Assembly: GCF_003576645.1 (NCBI RefSeq)
Contig: NC_044916.1
Coordinates: 33,095,065-33,159,064 of the forward strand
Length of the DNA stretch: 64,000 nucleotides
DNA from: Ipomoea triloba
Taxonomy: Eukaryota; Streptophyta; Magnoliopsida; Solanales; Convolvulaceae
Reading direction: 5' to 3'
Part shown: positions 17,925 through 29,862 of the stretch, piece after piece
Layout of the letters: each line of letters opens with the position of its first letter
Position numbering within the stretch: position 1 is the first letter of the stretch
The notes under the pieces: model-generated
The model's database searches: none
What the model saw: only the letters and a program-made list of their open reading frames with translations
What the model was told of the DNA's origin: nothing
Translations under genes and position numbers: made by a program

Positions 17925-18561
17925 ATTAATCAGAGAGGTGACGCTATGCCTCTCCATCTCTAGATAATCTGCATTGGTTTTCACTCAGTTTCATGCGCTC
18001 TTCGTTGTGTTTTTTGTCTTCCGGGTAAATTTTCTCTGATTATGGTTTGTACTCTTGATGTTTTGTTTTTGCTTTGATTGTCTCTGTGCCTGGAATTATT
18101 ATCGGATGATTGGTTGTGTTTAGTTGCGCTAATGATTGATGGTAGTTTGTTGCTCTCTTGTAGGGTTGAGGCTGTGGATTCGACTGTTTGGTACTGAGAA
18201 CAAGGGGTTTCTCCTTAGGGTTTCTGATGATGGCGATTCGGGTGTTCTGACAGTTGAGCTTCGAACCTGAGCCCTTTGTCCATCTATATATTTGTATTGG
18301 GTTAGGGTGTTTTGCTCTTTGTTCCCTGTTCTAGTTTCCTTCATCTAGAAAAAATCTAGGTTGTGCTTGAGCTTGGCTGATAGATTGTATCTGATCTCCG
18401 AATTTGGTTTTGTTTCTAATCATATATTGTTGAGGTTCTGATGGAAAGTTTTGATTTGTTTTTTAAATGGATTATGGATTGAGGTTTTGCAATTAGTTAT
18501 GATTATAAGTGCTGTTTGGGAGAATTAATTGTTGGGATCTTTGGCTAGTTTTTGGTGTACA

Positions 18562-20051
18562 ATGAAAGAAGAGAAGAGACCATTTGTGGTGGAGACCCAA
18601 GACCTGAATTTGGGAGATGGTGTCAATATTGTAGAGTCTCATTGTTCCGAAATGGATGTGGAAACAGGTGAGACTGGTGTCTCAAGTCTGACGGATCAAA
18701 TTGTAGTTTTTAACTCGGAGAACGGTGAGGGAAGCAATCGCAATGTGGTTTTTTCGAGGGAAGCCCCACTTGCTGGGAAGGATTTCAGAGCATCAACAGG
18801 AGCTGGAGGAGCTTGCAGTTGTGGGGCTAAGAAACTTAAATTCAGGACAAAAACTTCTGATTCTGAGCCTGGGAAAGATGATAAAGCTGGGCAGGAAAAG
18901 AAGCTTAGTAGACAAGACAGGATTGAACTGGGGCGGCTGTTTCAGGGTGCTGTCAGTTCCCATGATTGGGACCTTGCTGAGAGTTTGATCTTTCCGCAGA
19001 CTCTCAATGATGCATTATGCATTGCTCTGGATTCGATCTGGTTTTTGAGTACACATCAAGAGTTGTATGGTATAACTGGGTTGATTAAGAAGATTATATC
19101 AAATGGTGCTTATGACTTTACAAGAGCAGTTTTGAGGACTTCATTTCTTGCTTCATGTGTTTCTGCTTGTCAAAGTCGAACAATGAGCCTCACTGATACT
19201 GTGAATGTAATGGCACAAAGGTCAGCTCTCTCTCACACATAACATGCACACAAAGACATTGCAGTTTTATGTCATTGAAACTGGATAAAATGCTTATGGT
19301 GATCTCATTCTATCCTAAACAGTATGCAATGTTTGCTTATATCTTGCATATACTTAAGTTTGAAACTATGCATACTTGCATAGTTTTAAATGATAGAACA
19401 GTTCTTGCAGCCTATTGGAGTGTAGTTAGTTTTTGAAGTTCTAGATGCAAGCTTTAAGAAATATACCATAGATGGATGAAACAATAAATTGTGTATTCTC
19501 TTATTTTTATTTTTATTTTTTTTTATAACCGTCAATATTTTCTATAATAATAATGCAGTCAATATATCTGTTTGGAGCTGGTGGAATGTCAAACACTCAA
19601 CTGTGGGGACTGGGGAGGAATTCAGATTGATTTCCTTGTTTAAAAAATAACAAATTGTTCTTGGTTAAACTCGTGTTCTTTGATTGATTTGCAGATGTGT
19701 CCAACTGTCCTTTTACCAAGTTATTCATTTTACATATTGGTTTTTATTGAAATCTTAGCTGAGAATAGGGTGCTCGCAGATTGGTGATTCTACATCCAAT
19801 CCGACAAAAGGCAGATTTGGAATTTCCCATCCGCACGTGTGGATCCTATCCGATCCAATCTACTAATGCCGGATTTGACGGATCGAATGACATATCCTAA
19901 GTTTAAAAAAATAAAATAAATTATACTCCGTATTATAGTAAATCAGCCATTCAAGCATTAAAAAATCAAAATGATAATAATTTTTCAAACATCCATTCAG
20001 AAAAACCAAATATTCAATTTAACACTTCAAACAAATAAATCAATGAATCTG

Positions 20052-20102
<51 letters not shown>

Positions 20103-23100
20103 GCCAAATCCGAATCCAATCCGTTAGTGGTGGATTTCCTCTAAGTCGATCCACATCCCATCCACTATTGGCTGATGTGTGTGTGTGTGTGTATCGTTTT
20201 GGTAGCGAATTAGTGTAGTGGTTTGGATATAATGGATTTTGGAAAGCCAAATCCGAATCCAATCCGTTAGTGGTGGATTTCTTCTAAGTCGATCCACTAT
20301 TGACTGATGCGGATTGAATGGTAGCGGATTTGGCGGATCCGCGAACACCCCTAGCTGAGAATTATATTCTATGCTTTCTTTATATTTCCAATTTTGTTAT
20401 TCTTATTTCTATATATTTGTTTGATTCTATTTTCTTATGCAATTTGGCTTGGATTTTTACAATTGCCTCCTCAGCAGGTTGCATGAGCGACTACAAGAAT
20501 GCAACGGAGATGAGAGTTTGAAAGCTGAAGCTGGTGCAAAGGTTCAGAAGTTCACTGAATGGGCTCTTAAATGTATCGGTTTCCATTCCCGCTGCCAAGG
20601 AAACCGTGATAGGGTGGGGCGTAACTCAGCTGCTGAGATACAACTACAGCTATCTGCTTTTAAAACCTTTCTAGATCTTGCTGGGAATAACCTTACAGGA
20701 AAGGACTTCACTGAAGCCTTTGATGCAGCCTGCTTTCCTCTTACTCTATTCTCTAGCTCATCTGATCCTGGTTGGGCGTCTGGTATATCAGCAACTGCTA
20801 TACAGGGATTGCTAGGAATGTTGGTAGAGGGAGGTGCTGACAACGTTAACCAGTGTTTTCTTGAAGCTTCACGTTTTGGAAGCACAGAGCTTGTTCGCAT
20901 TCTGTTGCAGGTAAATATTGATTTGCTAAGCTACCTATGCTAGGCACTTTATTGTTGCTTTCCATTTTTGCTGGGCTTGATTTTTAGTTCATTAGTGAAG
21001 GGCTTGCTCAATCTTATTATCATTGTTATTATATTTTCAGTATAAGTTATCATTGATCTAACTGTCATAGGGTGGAGAAAGAATATGACGACTTACCATC
21101 TGGCCTCATAGGAATAGCATAACTGTTATTGAGTAGATAAAAGAAGGCAAATTCTTGGATGGACTAGGTCTATGGACTAGGTCTATGTGTGACCTTGGAC
21201 CAAATTAATAAAAGGAAGAATCATGTACTAGGGTTGGGCAAGGACTAAACTACATTTCTGCTTATGCTATTTTAATTATTAACCCTTCTACGATTTTCAC
21301 AATGTCTTAGCGGGGTCAATTTGGGAATTTCTTGGAGTTCTAAAAATAAATACATAAGATGTGCAGGTTATAAATGAAATATTTAATAAATCCAGTGGGA
21401 TCAACTGACCCCACTTGCACCATTTATATTGGCCTTTGGTAATAAATGATACTTGAATTTACAGATGTGAGTACATATGTTTATATACCTTAATGCAAAC
21501 ATACAGACAAACTCAAAGCATTCTTGTGGCCAATGGGTGATACTTATTCCAATAATAATAGGCTTGCTGATTGTTTCTGAGCTTGAGAATTTACAATATG
21601 TAAAAAATAAAGACAAGTGCACAATTTTTTGTTTGTTAAGAGAGATGTACTCAACATTATATGCCTCTAATTAGATCATACTTGTGAAAATAATCAGTAT
21701 ATACTATGCAGTAAAGATAAATATAGATTTTGGAGTAAAATGTGACTATGATAGTAAATGGTGTTTAACTGGTAAGTGTAGGCAATTGCTTCACTGCAGA
21801 GATGTAGTTCATCAGTGCTAAGTTTGGGAGCCATTTAGGCAACAGAGGTTCCTTGCAGTAGAGTTTGCACCAATACTGTAGGCTACAACTAAATCATTTC
21901 AGAAAACCACATCCTTCAATGCCTGAACTCTTCTCAATTGACAACAAATTTTATCTTTATGCTTATCTTCTACCTATATAATTATGGTTTACTTCATGCC
22001 AGGTCATCTAAATTTCTTTCTGTCTGGATAGCTGGTTTCTGGTAGACTGGTAGTTACTCCAGTAGTCCAGTGCCCCATTCCTCGGTATTTATTTAAATCT
22101 TCTTGATAGTCAGCTAGAAGTAATGACATTGTGATCTATATTGGTTGTTTATCTTTGTGGATGTATACTAGTTGACAGATGATTTTGCTTATCAGAGAGT
22201 ATTGGTAACTTGCAGGAGAGTTAGTTGCTAATTGTGTATAAAGATAAGAAAACACATTTAGCGAAATAGTATTTAGCTATATGTTCTTGCCATGTCTGGA
22301 AGAATGAAGAAATAGAGAAACTTCATGCAGAGTGATTCTTGCATTAAACAATCAATACCTAATTTTTCAGATTGTGTCATAATGTTTTGTTTCTATGCTG
22401 TTTTTCTTTTTCTAGATTATTCATTTGCCTTTATTTTATCTGTCTTTTGCTGATGTATGGTCCAACTATACCATGTTTTTTTTGGTGATTATCTAAATAC
22501 ACTTTGCACATTGGACTTTATGTTATCTTTTGCTTGGCAGAGTTTAGATTTAGAGTATGCCGTGTTTTGTGCTAATGTCTTTACTTCATATACTCTTTTG
22601 TTTTTGTTGTTTGGATGATCTATATCCATCTGCTATTTAAAAAAAAAATACTTGCTTGATTGTCTTTTTTGTAGATTGCTCAAAGAAATAGCTTGGATGT
22701 TGATGTTGACCTGGCTTTGGGATTTGCTTCACATTATTGTAAAATTGGAACCATGGAATGCTTAGTGGAAGAGGGAAATGCAATGGCTTTCTTGGGCCCT
22801 CTAATGAGAGCAGCAGAGAGGGGTTGCATGCAGGTTGTTGAATGGTTTGTGGAGAGGGGATGCGGAGACATGGAACTCTGCCTTGCTCTCACAGCCGCAA
22901 CATCCAGCAGTCAGGTCAAAGTGGCTGCATATCTTCTCCCTCATGTACCTCAGCCAGTTCTTGCTGCTCTTAGTATTGAGATTCTCAAGGCAGCTGGTGA
23001 ACGGAGTGGTGGATCTCTCGATGGTGTAGCTTTTCTTCTTCACTCGGACTTCCTCGGTGATCCTGCGGCTACTTATGCTGTTGCAGACAGCATAGCGAGG

Positions 23101-23481
23101 TCTGATGATGAGGCCGTCACTCCTGAGCTCAGGGCTTTTCTTCAGGAGCACTGGTCGGAGGCAGCCTTTTTAGATGGACTGGAGCAGGGACAAGAACATT
23201 ACTTGAACATGGTGCGAATTATGAAATGGGGCGAATCTCCAATCCGTTTGTCGGATCTTCCAGCTCCCCTGAGGGTTGCGATAGCATACCTGCCACTGTA
23301 TAGGGAATGTGTCAAGGCGGGAGGTTGCTTGCTATCACAAAGGCACAGGGGACAGCTAGTGGGAGCTGCAAAAAGACTCAGTGGTGTCATGCTCATCGAG
23401 GCAAACCATGGAAGAGAGTTACTGGCTGTCTTGGAGCATCATCTTCCTCCATTTTTGTTAAATGCATCAAGCTTTGGCTAG
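18562..23481 (+). CDS. SKIP35: Ankyrin repeat protein SKIP35 (3 coding exons, 632 aa)
   Basis: Homolog of Arabidopsis SKIP35, described as an SKP1-interacting partner with ankyrin-type repeats, so a link to SCF ubiquitin ligases is likely; molecular function is poorly known. Exons: 18562-19220, 20478-20910, 22675-23481. Total 1899 nt, frame closed, GT-AG junctions. The start is the ATG of MKEEKRPF at 18562; an in-frame upstream TTG is not needed. The N-terminal 110 residues are acidic and low-complexity with a Cys pair (ACSCGAKK, about 83-90). Helical repeat segments follow, such as GISATAIQGLLGMLVEGGADN and the block ending VEWFVERGCGDMELCLAL, with AAERG- and LVRILL-type helices. The C-terminus ends NASSFG. 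The length resembles the Arabidopsis protein (about 600 aa). Intron 1 has a MITE insertion and its acceptor is a NAGNAG pair. Confidence 0.93.
19767..20352. mobile_element. MITE-like element in SKIP35 intron 1
   Basis: The ends are inverted: AGGGTGCTCGCAGATT on the left and GGATCCGCGAACACCCCT on the right. The 10-mer AGCTGAGAAT lies directly outside on both sides (19757-19766 and 20353-20362), a target duplication. A 10-bp duplication suggests a Mutator-like relative; an hAT relative (8 bp) is less likely. Inside are an (AC)n run, a (TG)n run, and a repeated unit beginning CCAAATCCGAATCCAATCCG at about 20104 and 20249. No transposase is present, so it is non-autonomous. It lies well away from both splice sites. 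Confidence 0.8.
20059..20102. repeat. (AC)n/(AT)n microsatellite inside the MITE
   Basis: Alternating AC run with AT ends; a shorter (TG)n lies at about 20175-20192. Confidence 0.9.
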
Positions 23482-24695
23482 AAAGATAGTAGTATTACTT
23501 GCAAGAGTTCAAATTTATGATCGAATCGAAGCATAATAATACAGTAGCTGGGGGGCGAAATTGATGAATCCTCAATATCTGTCAATTTTCTCACAACATA
23601 GTCGGGTTGGGAAACTTGTTTTTAGGTTTAACGAAACTGAGGTGAGGTTTAGTGCATACCTTGCTGTGCACAGCACACCTTTAAACTATCCAAGAAAGAA
23701 GAACACTACAGTCAGGAAGTTGATACTGCAACCGATCATGTAAAATAGCTACTTTTCTGGCAGTTATTTTCCTATTGATGATGATGCTGGTATACTGAAA
23801 AGCGCTATTATCTTCCCCTGAATCATTGTGTATATATTATCCTTCCTATTTTAGTTTTATTGTATAGTAGTGTGGGTTGAGATGCAGCCATGAAATGCCA
23901 ATGCCCCTGCCCCTGTGGTGGCCCTTCCATTTCACGTGCATTTCAATGTTTCATGCTTGTGTAACATGCCATGTTTGCATCAGCAATTAGTCAAAACTAA
24001 AAGCCACTTCATCTCATAGCTGCCTAGGAGTAGGCTACTCCACCTCTCTCTCATCATTCTCTCCATAATCACCCATAGCTCTATCTCTGTGTTCTTTTTC
24101 TTTTGAGCGATGAGGAAAATTTGCGGTCACTGTATTGGATAAATCTCATCTTGTGATCTTAGAGACGTGATGTGATGTATCTTTACTATTTAGAAACATA
24201 TGATGTATATTGTATAATGTGCGTCAAACATATGATGTATATTGTATAATATGCGTTGATACAAAGCGCAAAAGAAACAATGTACAATAGTGTTGATGCA
24301 TAACGCAAAGAGACGTGAAGTCTATTTATAAGGTTGTTTGAAATGGTGCCATTACATACTTCATCATACCAAATAAAATTAACATACTAAAAATGCTAAC
24401 AACGAATTCCCCTTGCATTTATTTAACTTATTACGTTCACAAACTCTTGAGAGTTTAATTGATTTATTTATATATATAAAAAAAAAAAAGAAGTTCAACC
24501 CCTATTAATCAATAAACTTATAAACAGATGTGTAGCTATTTGACACTCCATCTCTATGTAAAGAACATTGAGGGTTGGTGATAATGTATGTGTATTTATA
24601 TATTTATATATATAAGAGATAAAAGAAAGTTGTTATAATTAGCCAAAACAAAAAGCAGCGGAGGAGAGTTAATCCTTTCCCTCTACCGCCACCAT
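23482..24695. other. SKIP35 3' flank and spacer to the ARGOS-like gene
   Basis: The SKIP35 3' untranslated region probably occupies the first few hundred bases. At about 24195-24256 a 31-base unit containing AACATATGATGTATATTGTA occurs twice in tandem. The two genes converge here, so the stretch holds two 3' ends. I see no additional gene. Confidence 0.5.
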
Positions 24696-25109
24696 TTACA
24701 CATACGTGTACGTCATGTCCCGGACCTTAGACGGCGTGAAAGCCAACATCATCAGAACTACCAGAATGCAGATCGGAACAAGCAGAAGCATCAGCGGCGG
24801 CGGCGGCAACGGCGGCAGGATCAACGGCAGCAGCAGCAGCGACGCCGTCAGGCCGATCAGCAGAAGGAACGATTCCAAGCTGAAATAGCTCATGGAGAAC
24901 ATCCTTTTCCCCGCCCCTTGCGACAACGATCGCCGGTATTCCACTTTCTTCGCTTCCGCGAAAGGTACGCCGTTCTTCCTAGGGATAGCGGCGGCGGTCG
25001 TCTTCGTCTTCATATCCATTACGCTGTTCAGATACTGATGATGCTGTTGTTCGAAATTAATGTAGGTCTTGGAGGCTGCCGATTTCTCTTGCGTCGTTTC
25101 AACTATCAT
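24696..25109 (-). CDS. ARL: ARGOS-like organ size protein (OSR family), 137 aa
   Basis: Small membrane protein of the OSR (ORGAN SIZE RELATED) family. Family members act at the ER and promote lateral organ growth; ARGOS is auxin-inducible, and ARL responds to brassinosteroid. The single coding exon has 138 codons. Residues 1-70 are variable and basic (KRM near 70). The OSR domain follows: YFSLESFLLLIGLTAS, a first hydrophobic helix (about 77-97), the hallmark proline turn LPPLPPPP (98-105), then a second hydrophobic helix (about 106-124) ending TPS. The length equals that of ARL (about 135 aa) and exceeds that of ARGOS (about 106). A leader intron is likely: a noncoding exon ends at CACAG|GTAAT near 25533. 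The symbol also rests on gene order (Arabidopsis ARL, At2g44080, lies beside the SKIP35-like gene). The first ATG of the frame was chosen; a later start at Met31 is possible. Confidence 0.85.
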   Translation of the reverse strand: MIVETTQEKSAASKTYINFEQQHHQYLNSVMDMKTKTTAAAIPRKNGVPFAEAKKVEYRRSLSQGAGKRMFSMSYFSLESFLLLIGLTASLLLLPLILPPLPPPPLMLLLVPICILVVLMMLAFTPSKVRDMTYTYV

Positions 25110-26379
25110 TTTCTCTTACTCAAAATCGGATACTGGAAACCGCTTGATTCTGGAGATCAATGTGATTCAAAATCTCGGATTCGAGGTATGTATTGCGTAT
25201 TGCCTCTTCAATATTCCCTAAATCAGATCCAATGCAGATTTTTGTCCCCTAAAATTGAAGCCAGGTACTATAAATTCAGGTTGAATGCTTTAATGCTGTG
25301 ACTATAACACCTCATCATATAGCTGCACATTATAAGAATTGGAGAAAATGAGAAACCTTCCATCTCTAATACAAATAAGCAGAACTAGAAAAAGTTAACT
25401 CTCCTCTGTTTGAAAACCAGTAATCCAACCAACTATTTTGAAAAAAAATACAAAAAACAAAGAATTGCAAAGCTGTTTCTTCAAGAACGAAAGAACTAGA
25501 AGAAACATATCATCAATGGAAGTATAAATTACCTGTGATGGTGAGAGAAATTTGCAGTTTGTGGCAGAAGAAAGCTTCTCTATCACACTCCTGCATAACC
25601 AATCTTTTTTACCAGAGAATTAAATCCCCAAATACAACAATATAATGCAATCACCCCACCAAAATATAACAAAAAGAGAAACAAAGGTTGGTCCCTTATG
25701 CTTGGCTTACAAAAGAGGTATAAGAAAATTCTAGAATGGAAGAAGAATAGGGGGTAAGGGGGGTGTATTTATCTATCTTGGTTTGCAAATTTCCAAGATT
25801 GGTTTGAAAGTTGACAGGAAAAAAAAAGAGTGGAATTACAGAAATGGGATGGGGGTAGGCCTTTTAGGGTAAGAGATTTGGGTGGAAATAAGGTGGTTGC
25901 ACTGTACTGGCAATACAAATAGTATATATAAAATTGGTAGTAGTAGTATTAGAAAATGCCACATGCAGAATGAAATATATATATATGTGTGTGTTGTTGA
26001 TTTTGTTTGGAAAGAGAAAGGGAAGGTATTGCAAAGCATTGGGTTGGATTCAGTGGATTTCTTAATCAAGTGGGGACAGCTGACTTGCATTCCCCCCACC
26101 CCCTCTTTCTTAAGGTTCTTCTCCCCTGGACTAAAATCCTCCCCCTTCATTCATTTCTTTGATTTGATTTTTCTCTCTCACAATCCCCCTAACCCCTAAA
26201 TAATAATATTAATAATAATCATAGCCCAGGGATGGGTGAAGATTTGGTAAATATAATTCTCGTATCTAAAAGTTATAATAATTGTTATCAATATATTGTT
26301 AGTTGAGCTTATTGTACATGATTTTCTTAGTTCAGTTTACCTTTATGACGTGGTTTAAAGTTATTACACAGTAAAATTT

Positions 26380-26715
26380 ACTAGTGCACTGCACACTTTC
26401 ATATAGTGATTGCAAGTTTTTCTTTACCACCTAATAATAATAATAATAATAATAATGTCACTCAAAAAGGGCAATCCCATCTAAGTTGGTTAAGTTGTTA
26501 TTTTAATAACCCCAAATTAAATTTGACTCTCAATGGGAGTGTCCTATTAGCCTTTTTAGTTTGAGACGATTAGCTATAAACAATTTAAATTGATTTATCT
26601 TCTTGTGGTCTTTTATACGCTAGGGTCACTATGCACAATTTACTTAGTGCATACTCTTAGATAGTAACTACAGGTTTCCCTTGTCACCCAAAACAATAGT
26701 AATAATAACAATAAC
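26380..26715 (+). mobile_element. SINE copies (family A), one truncated and one near full length
   Basis: About 26466-26710 aligns by eye with the copies at 30669-30864 and 55358-55600. It has the A-box-like AAGTTGGTTAAGTTG, the middle segment CTTGTGGTCTTTTATACGCT and the end TAACTACAGGTTTCCCTTG, then an AATAAT-rich tail. Directly before it (about 26380-26455) is a second, 5'-truncated 3' end of the same family, GTGATTGCAAGTTTTTCTTT, with its own (TAA)n tail. Confidence 0.65.
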
Positions 26716-27080
26716 AACAACAACAATTAATATTACGTGATAGTATCAAAGGAGAGATATCTAAAAAGTATTACGGGATACATTATTTTTCGAAAAAATA
26801 AGTATTTTTTAGTGAAAGAATATTAATATTTTTTAGTGAAAATATAATATTCGTTGACTCATAAAAAAAATTACATTTTCACTAAAATATATTATATATT
26901 TGAGATTCTTTCTAGTGAGATGATTTCACACCATTCTTTTTTTTTTCTTTTTTTTTTTGTAATAATTTTTTTAAAAGTGTTGATCAATACTTATACTTTT
27001 GTACTATGTACAAACATACAATTATATATGATATATGATATACCTTATTGCACTAGATATTGCATCAACAACGCTAATTC

Positions 27081-27660
27081 AGCAAATACCAATTTTGTTC
27101 CCACGAGTATTAGTAAAATGACAGTTTTGGTCCATATGTTTAATTTTTATCCACGACTATTATTTTAGTACCAATTTTCATCCACAATTATTATTTTAGT
27201 GTCAAAATTTATTGAGCCAGTCACCAATCCGTTTAAAACGTGTCGTAATCTTAAACTTTTAAGGTTTTTTCGTCCTTTTCAACTTAATATTCCAATTTGA
27301 GCATGAATAAATATATTTAAGCCATAAGATTGATCACAATTTACAGTTTCCTCATCATCTTACTTTAATTTGAGGAGAAGAAATGTGAATTGTGATTGAT
27401 CTTATGACTTGAATCCTTTTATTCATGCTCAAATTGAAATATTAATTTGAAAAAGGATGAAAATACCTTTAAAATTTTAAATTTTGACATGTTTTTAAAC
27501 GGATGGGTGACCGGCGTGATGAATTTTGGCACTAAAAAAATAGTTGTGGATGGAAATTGATACTAAAATAATAGTTGTGAATGAAAATTAGTTGAAATTA
27601 AACATGTAGATCAGAACTGTCATTTTGCTAATACTCGTGAGACTAAAATTGGTATTTACT
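27081..27660. mobile_element. Long inverted-repeat element with 11-bp target duplication
   Basis: Each half, about 270 bases, is an imperfect inverted copy of the other. The left end is AGCAAATACCAATTTTGTTC and the right end, read inverted, is AGTAAATACCAATTTTAGTC. CAACGCTAATT lies outside both ends (27069-27079 and 27661-27671). No coding sequence is present. Long arms plus a 9-11 bp duplication fit a non-autonomous Mutator-like or foldback element. Confidence 0.8.
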
Positions 27661-28030
27661 CAACGCTAATTATACTCGCTATAACCTTAAGAAGAAGAAG
27701 AAGAACAACAACCACTCATTTTTTTATTCTCTTTCATTAGCAAAGTTCAACTAAAACTTAGTTGGGAATGGGGTCGACAAGTTTCATTACTTTTTAGTTT
27801 TTGTTTTAATTCATTACCAACAACAATTACTATAATTTGAACTACTTCTCTTTTTGTTTCGTGAATAATTCAAACTTATTCCGAAGCAGACAGGACACAA
27901 GTTGCTTATGAAACCAATCTTATATTAACATTTTCTAATACCGTGTCTAAAATGTTAGAAATTGAATTTATATAAAACATATATCATTTTTAGTCTCACA
28001 ATAATAGAGATACCGAATGTCATATATGTA

Positions 28031-28082
28031 AAAAACATATATATATATATATGTAAAAAACATATATATATATATATATATG
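28031..28082. repeat. (AT)n twin hairpin
   Basis: ATATATATATATGTAAAAAAC is followed by a second AT run; the unit is partly duplicated. Confidence 0.8.
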
Positions 28083-28149
28083 CTATTCAATCATAAAGTT
28101 TTTGACAGATAATTATTTGGGTTAAAGTTGCAATGGTATAATAATGGGA

Positions 28150-28452
28150 TATTTGGTTGGGAGGAATGAAAGAAATTGTAATTCGGTGGGAAAAAAATAA
28201 TGTAGGAATTCAAATTAGATTGTTTGTAGGGAGGAATAGAATTATTGAGAATGGGAAAGAAAAAAATGGTATAAAGACTAAAATGTTTTTGTGTAATAAT
28301 AAAAATAACAATCACCAATGATACTTTTGCTATTTCTTCTATTTTTCCCTTTCCCACAAGCATTGAATTGCAATTCATGGAGAGTACCCATGAGGCAATG
28401 AATTGCAATTCAACAAAAGGGGGAATTGCAATTCCGTCCAATCAAACAATAT
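28150..28452. mobile_element. Probable MITE with TTTGGTTGG/CCAATCAAA ends
   Basis: The left end is ATATTTGGTTGGGAGGAAT. The right end, read inverted, is ATTGTTTGATTGGACGGAAT. Inside, TGAATTGCAATTCA palindromes recur (about 28362-28430). The length is about 300 bases with no coding sequence. Confidence 0.5.
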
Positions 28453-29126
28453 AATTGAGATCTTCACTAAGTTACAATTCAAATACATATACATTCAATT
28501 AAACGCCTTGTAAGAGTAACCACAAAAGTGATTTTTCTTAATTTTTTGGGTGAGTTTTTGTGAGGTGAAAGAGAAAGGGTATAGGAGAGAAAAGGTGAGA
28601 GTATGTACCTAAGTGATGATTTTTAGTGTGGCTTGTAAAGAAGGAAAGGAAGGGAAAGCAAATTTGTTGGTGCGCGTTTTATGTACCAATTGCGTCCAGT
28701 GGATGCATAAACAATACTCCGTAATATTTTCCCATTTAATTTTTTGCTTTTTCCCTTTCATTTTCTTCATCCCTATATCCTTCTCTTTCTCCTATTTGGC
28801 ACCAAAAAGAAAAAGAAAAAAAAACAATAAAATGATCATTGGGTTGCTCTAATACATCCCCCAATTTTATTTATTTATTTTTGCCCATGTTGAGAGAGGA
28901 TGTGACATGGCTTTGGAGAGAGGACATATCAAAAAAATAAAGTTTTGCTAGTTAGAGATTCTTTTTCACATTTTTAAGGTCGATAAAAATTACGCCTAAT
29001 GAGCATGTTAGGGTGATCACCCTTTTTTTTTCCCTCTTAATTCACTTTATTTATTCGGCACCTAAAAATTTAATTGATAATGTTACTTTCACCCAGAAAT
29101 AGAGTTAAATAAGAAGATTAAATAAG

Positions 29127-29335
29127 AGCATTCACATTAGTGACTTTTAATGTATTTTTGCAGAAGAAAAAATTAAGCTATGATTTTTAAATTAATGGAG
29201 AAGATGATTTTTAAGTAGTTTTTACTTCTACAAGTGATGATTTTTAATGAGGCCTGCAGAAAAAGAAATCATCTTTTGCGTGTTGAGTGCCACATTCACA
29301 CCGAGTAGGCGTGTGCCATGCTGGACACGTAATGG
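29127..29335. repeat. Probable MITE fragment (GAGCATTCACATTAG type)
   Basis: GAGCATTCACATTAGTGACTT is followed by two AAGTGATGATTTTTA-like units; the second resembles sequence at 28611-28640. The start is typical of short dispersed plant DNA elements. The ends are not fixed. Confidence 0.35.
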
Positions 29336-29820
29336 TAACCTTTATTTATTTATTTTTTGTCAGCCATTGTTTTATTTTATTTTATTTTATTTTTCCAAAA
29401 ACCCTTATTCTCTCTCCTTTCTATGGATATATAAAGAAATAAAAATAAACAAAATATGGAAAGTAGGCTAGAAATCAGTGGGCAGAAATGGTAGGAATCT
29501 TTACTAAGAAAAGGAAAAAAGAAATTTAAGGTACATAAGCAATCATATAAATATGGTACTCAATTTGGAAAGTATATATAAAAATGTAGAAGCAACTGTC
29601 ATAATGTAAGATGCATGTGTCATGTGATTTCCATCTTTAATGCTTTTCCACGTAACCTCTCTCACCAACAAAAAAAAATGTTGGACAACTCAAAATGTAA
29701 GTTTAATTTGAGCATAGATATTTTTGGGTAAAGAATTTATAATAATTAAATGTGAAAATGCAATTATGTTTAATTAATCATATTGTCTAAACAGATTCTT
29801 AATATTCCAGAGAGATACGA

Positions 29821-29825
<5 letters not shown>

Positions 29826-29862
<37 letters not shown>
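29826..29862. repeat. (AT)n microsatellite
   Basis: About 36 bases of alternating AT preceded by GTGTGTG. Confidence 0.9.

Noticed and set aside
18529..18561. Upstream in-frame extension of SKIP35
   Set aside because: It would start at TTG; the first ATG of the frame is at 18562 and gives the expected N-terminus MKEEKRPF.
20014..20348. Minus-strand frames rich in His-Thr and Cys-Val
   Set aside because: They are translations of the (AC)n/(TG)n tracts within the SKIP35 intronic MITE.
22801..23151. Minus-strand frame opposite SKIP35 exon 3
   Set aside because: It is antisense to a clear coding exon with no domain of its own.
24918..25301. Plus-strand frame over the ARGOS-like gene
   Set aside because: The minus frame has the OSR proline turn and paired hydrophobic helices; the plus frame has no such features.
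25836..26199. Overlapping open frames of about 105 codons on both strands
   Set aside because: Low-complexity, no domain, no splice context; probably chance frames in spacer DNA.
28091..28441. Minus-strand frame of 116 codons
   Set aside because: It falls within the probable MITE at 28150-28452 and is Phe/Asn/Ile-rich noise.
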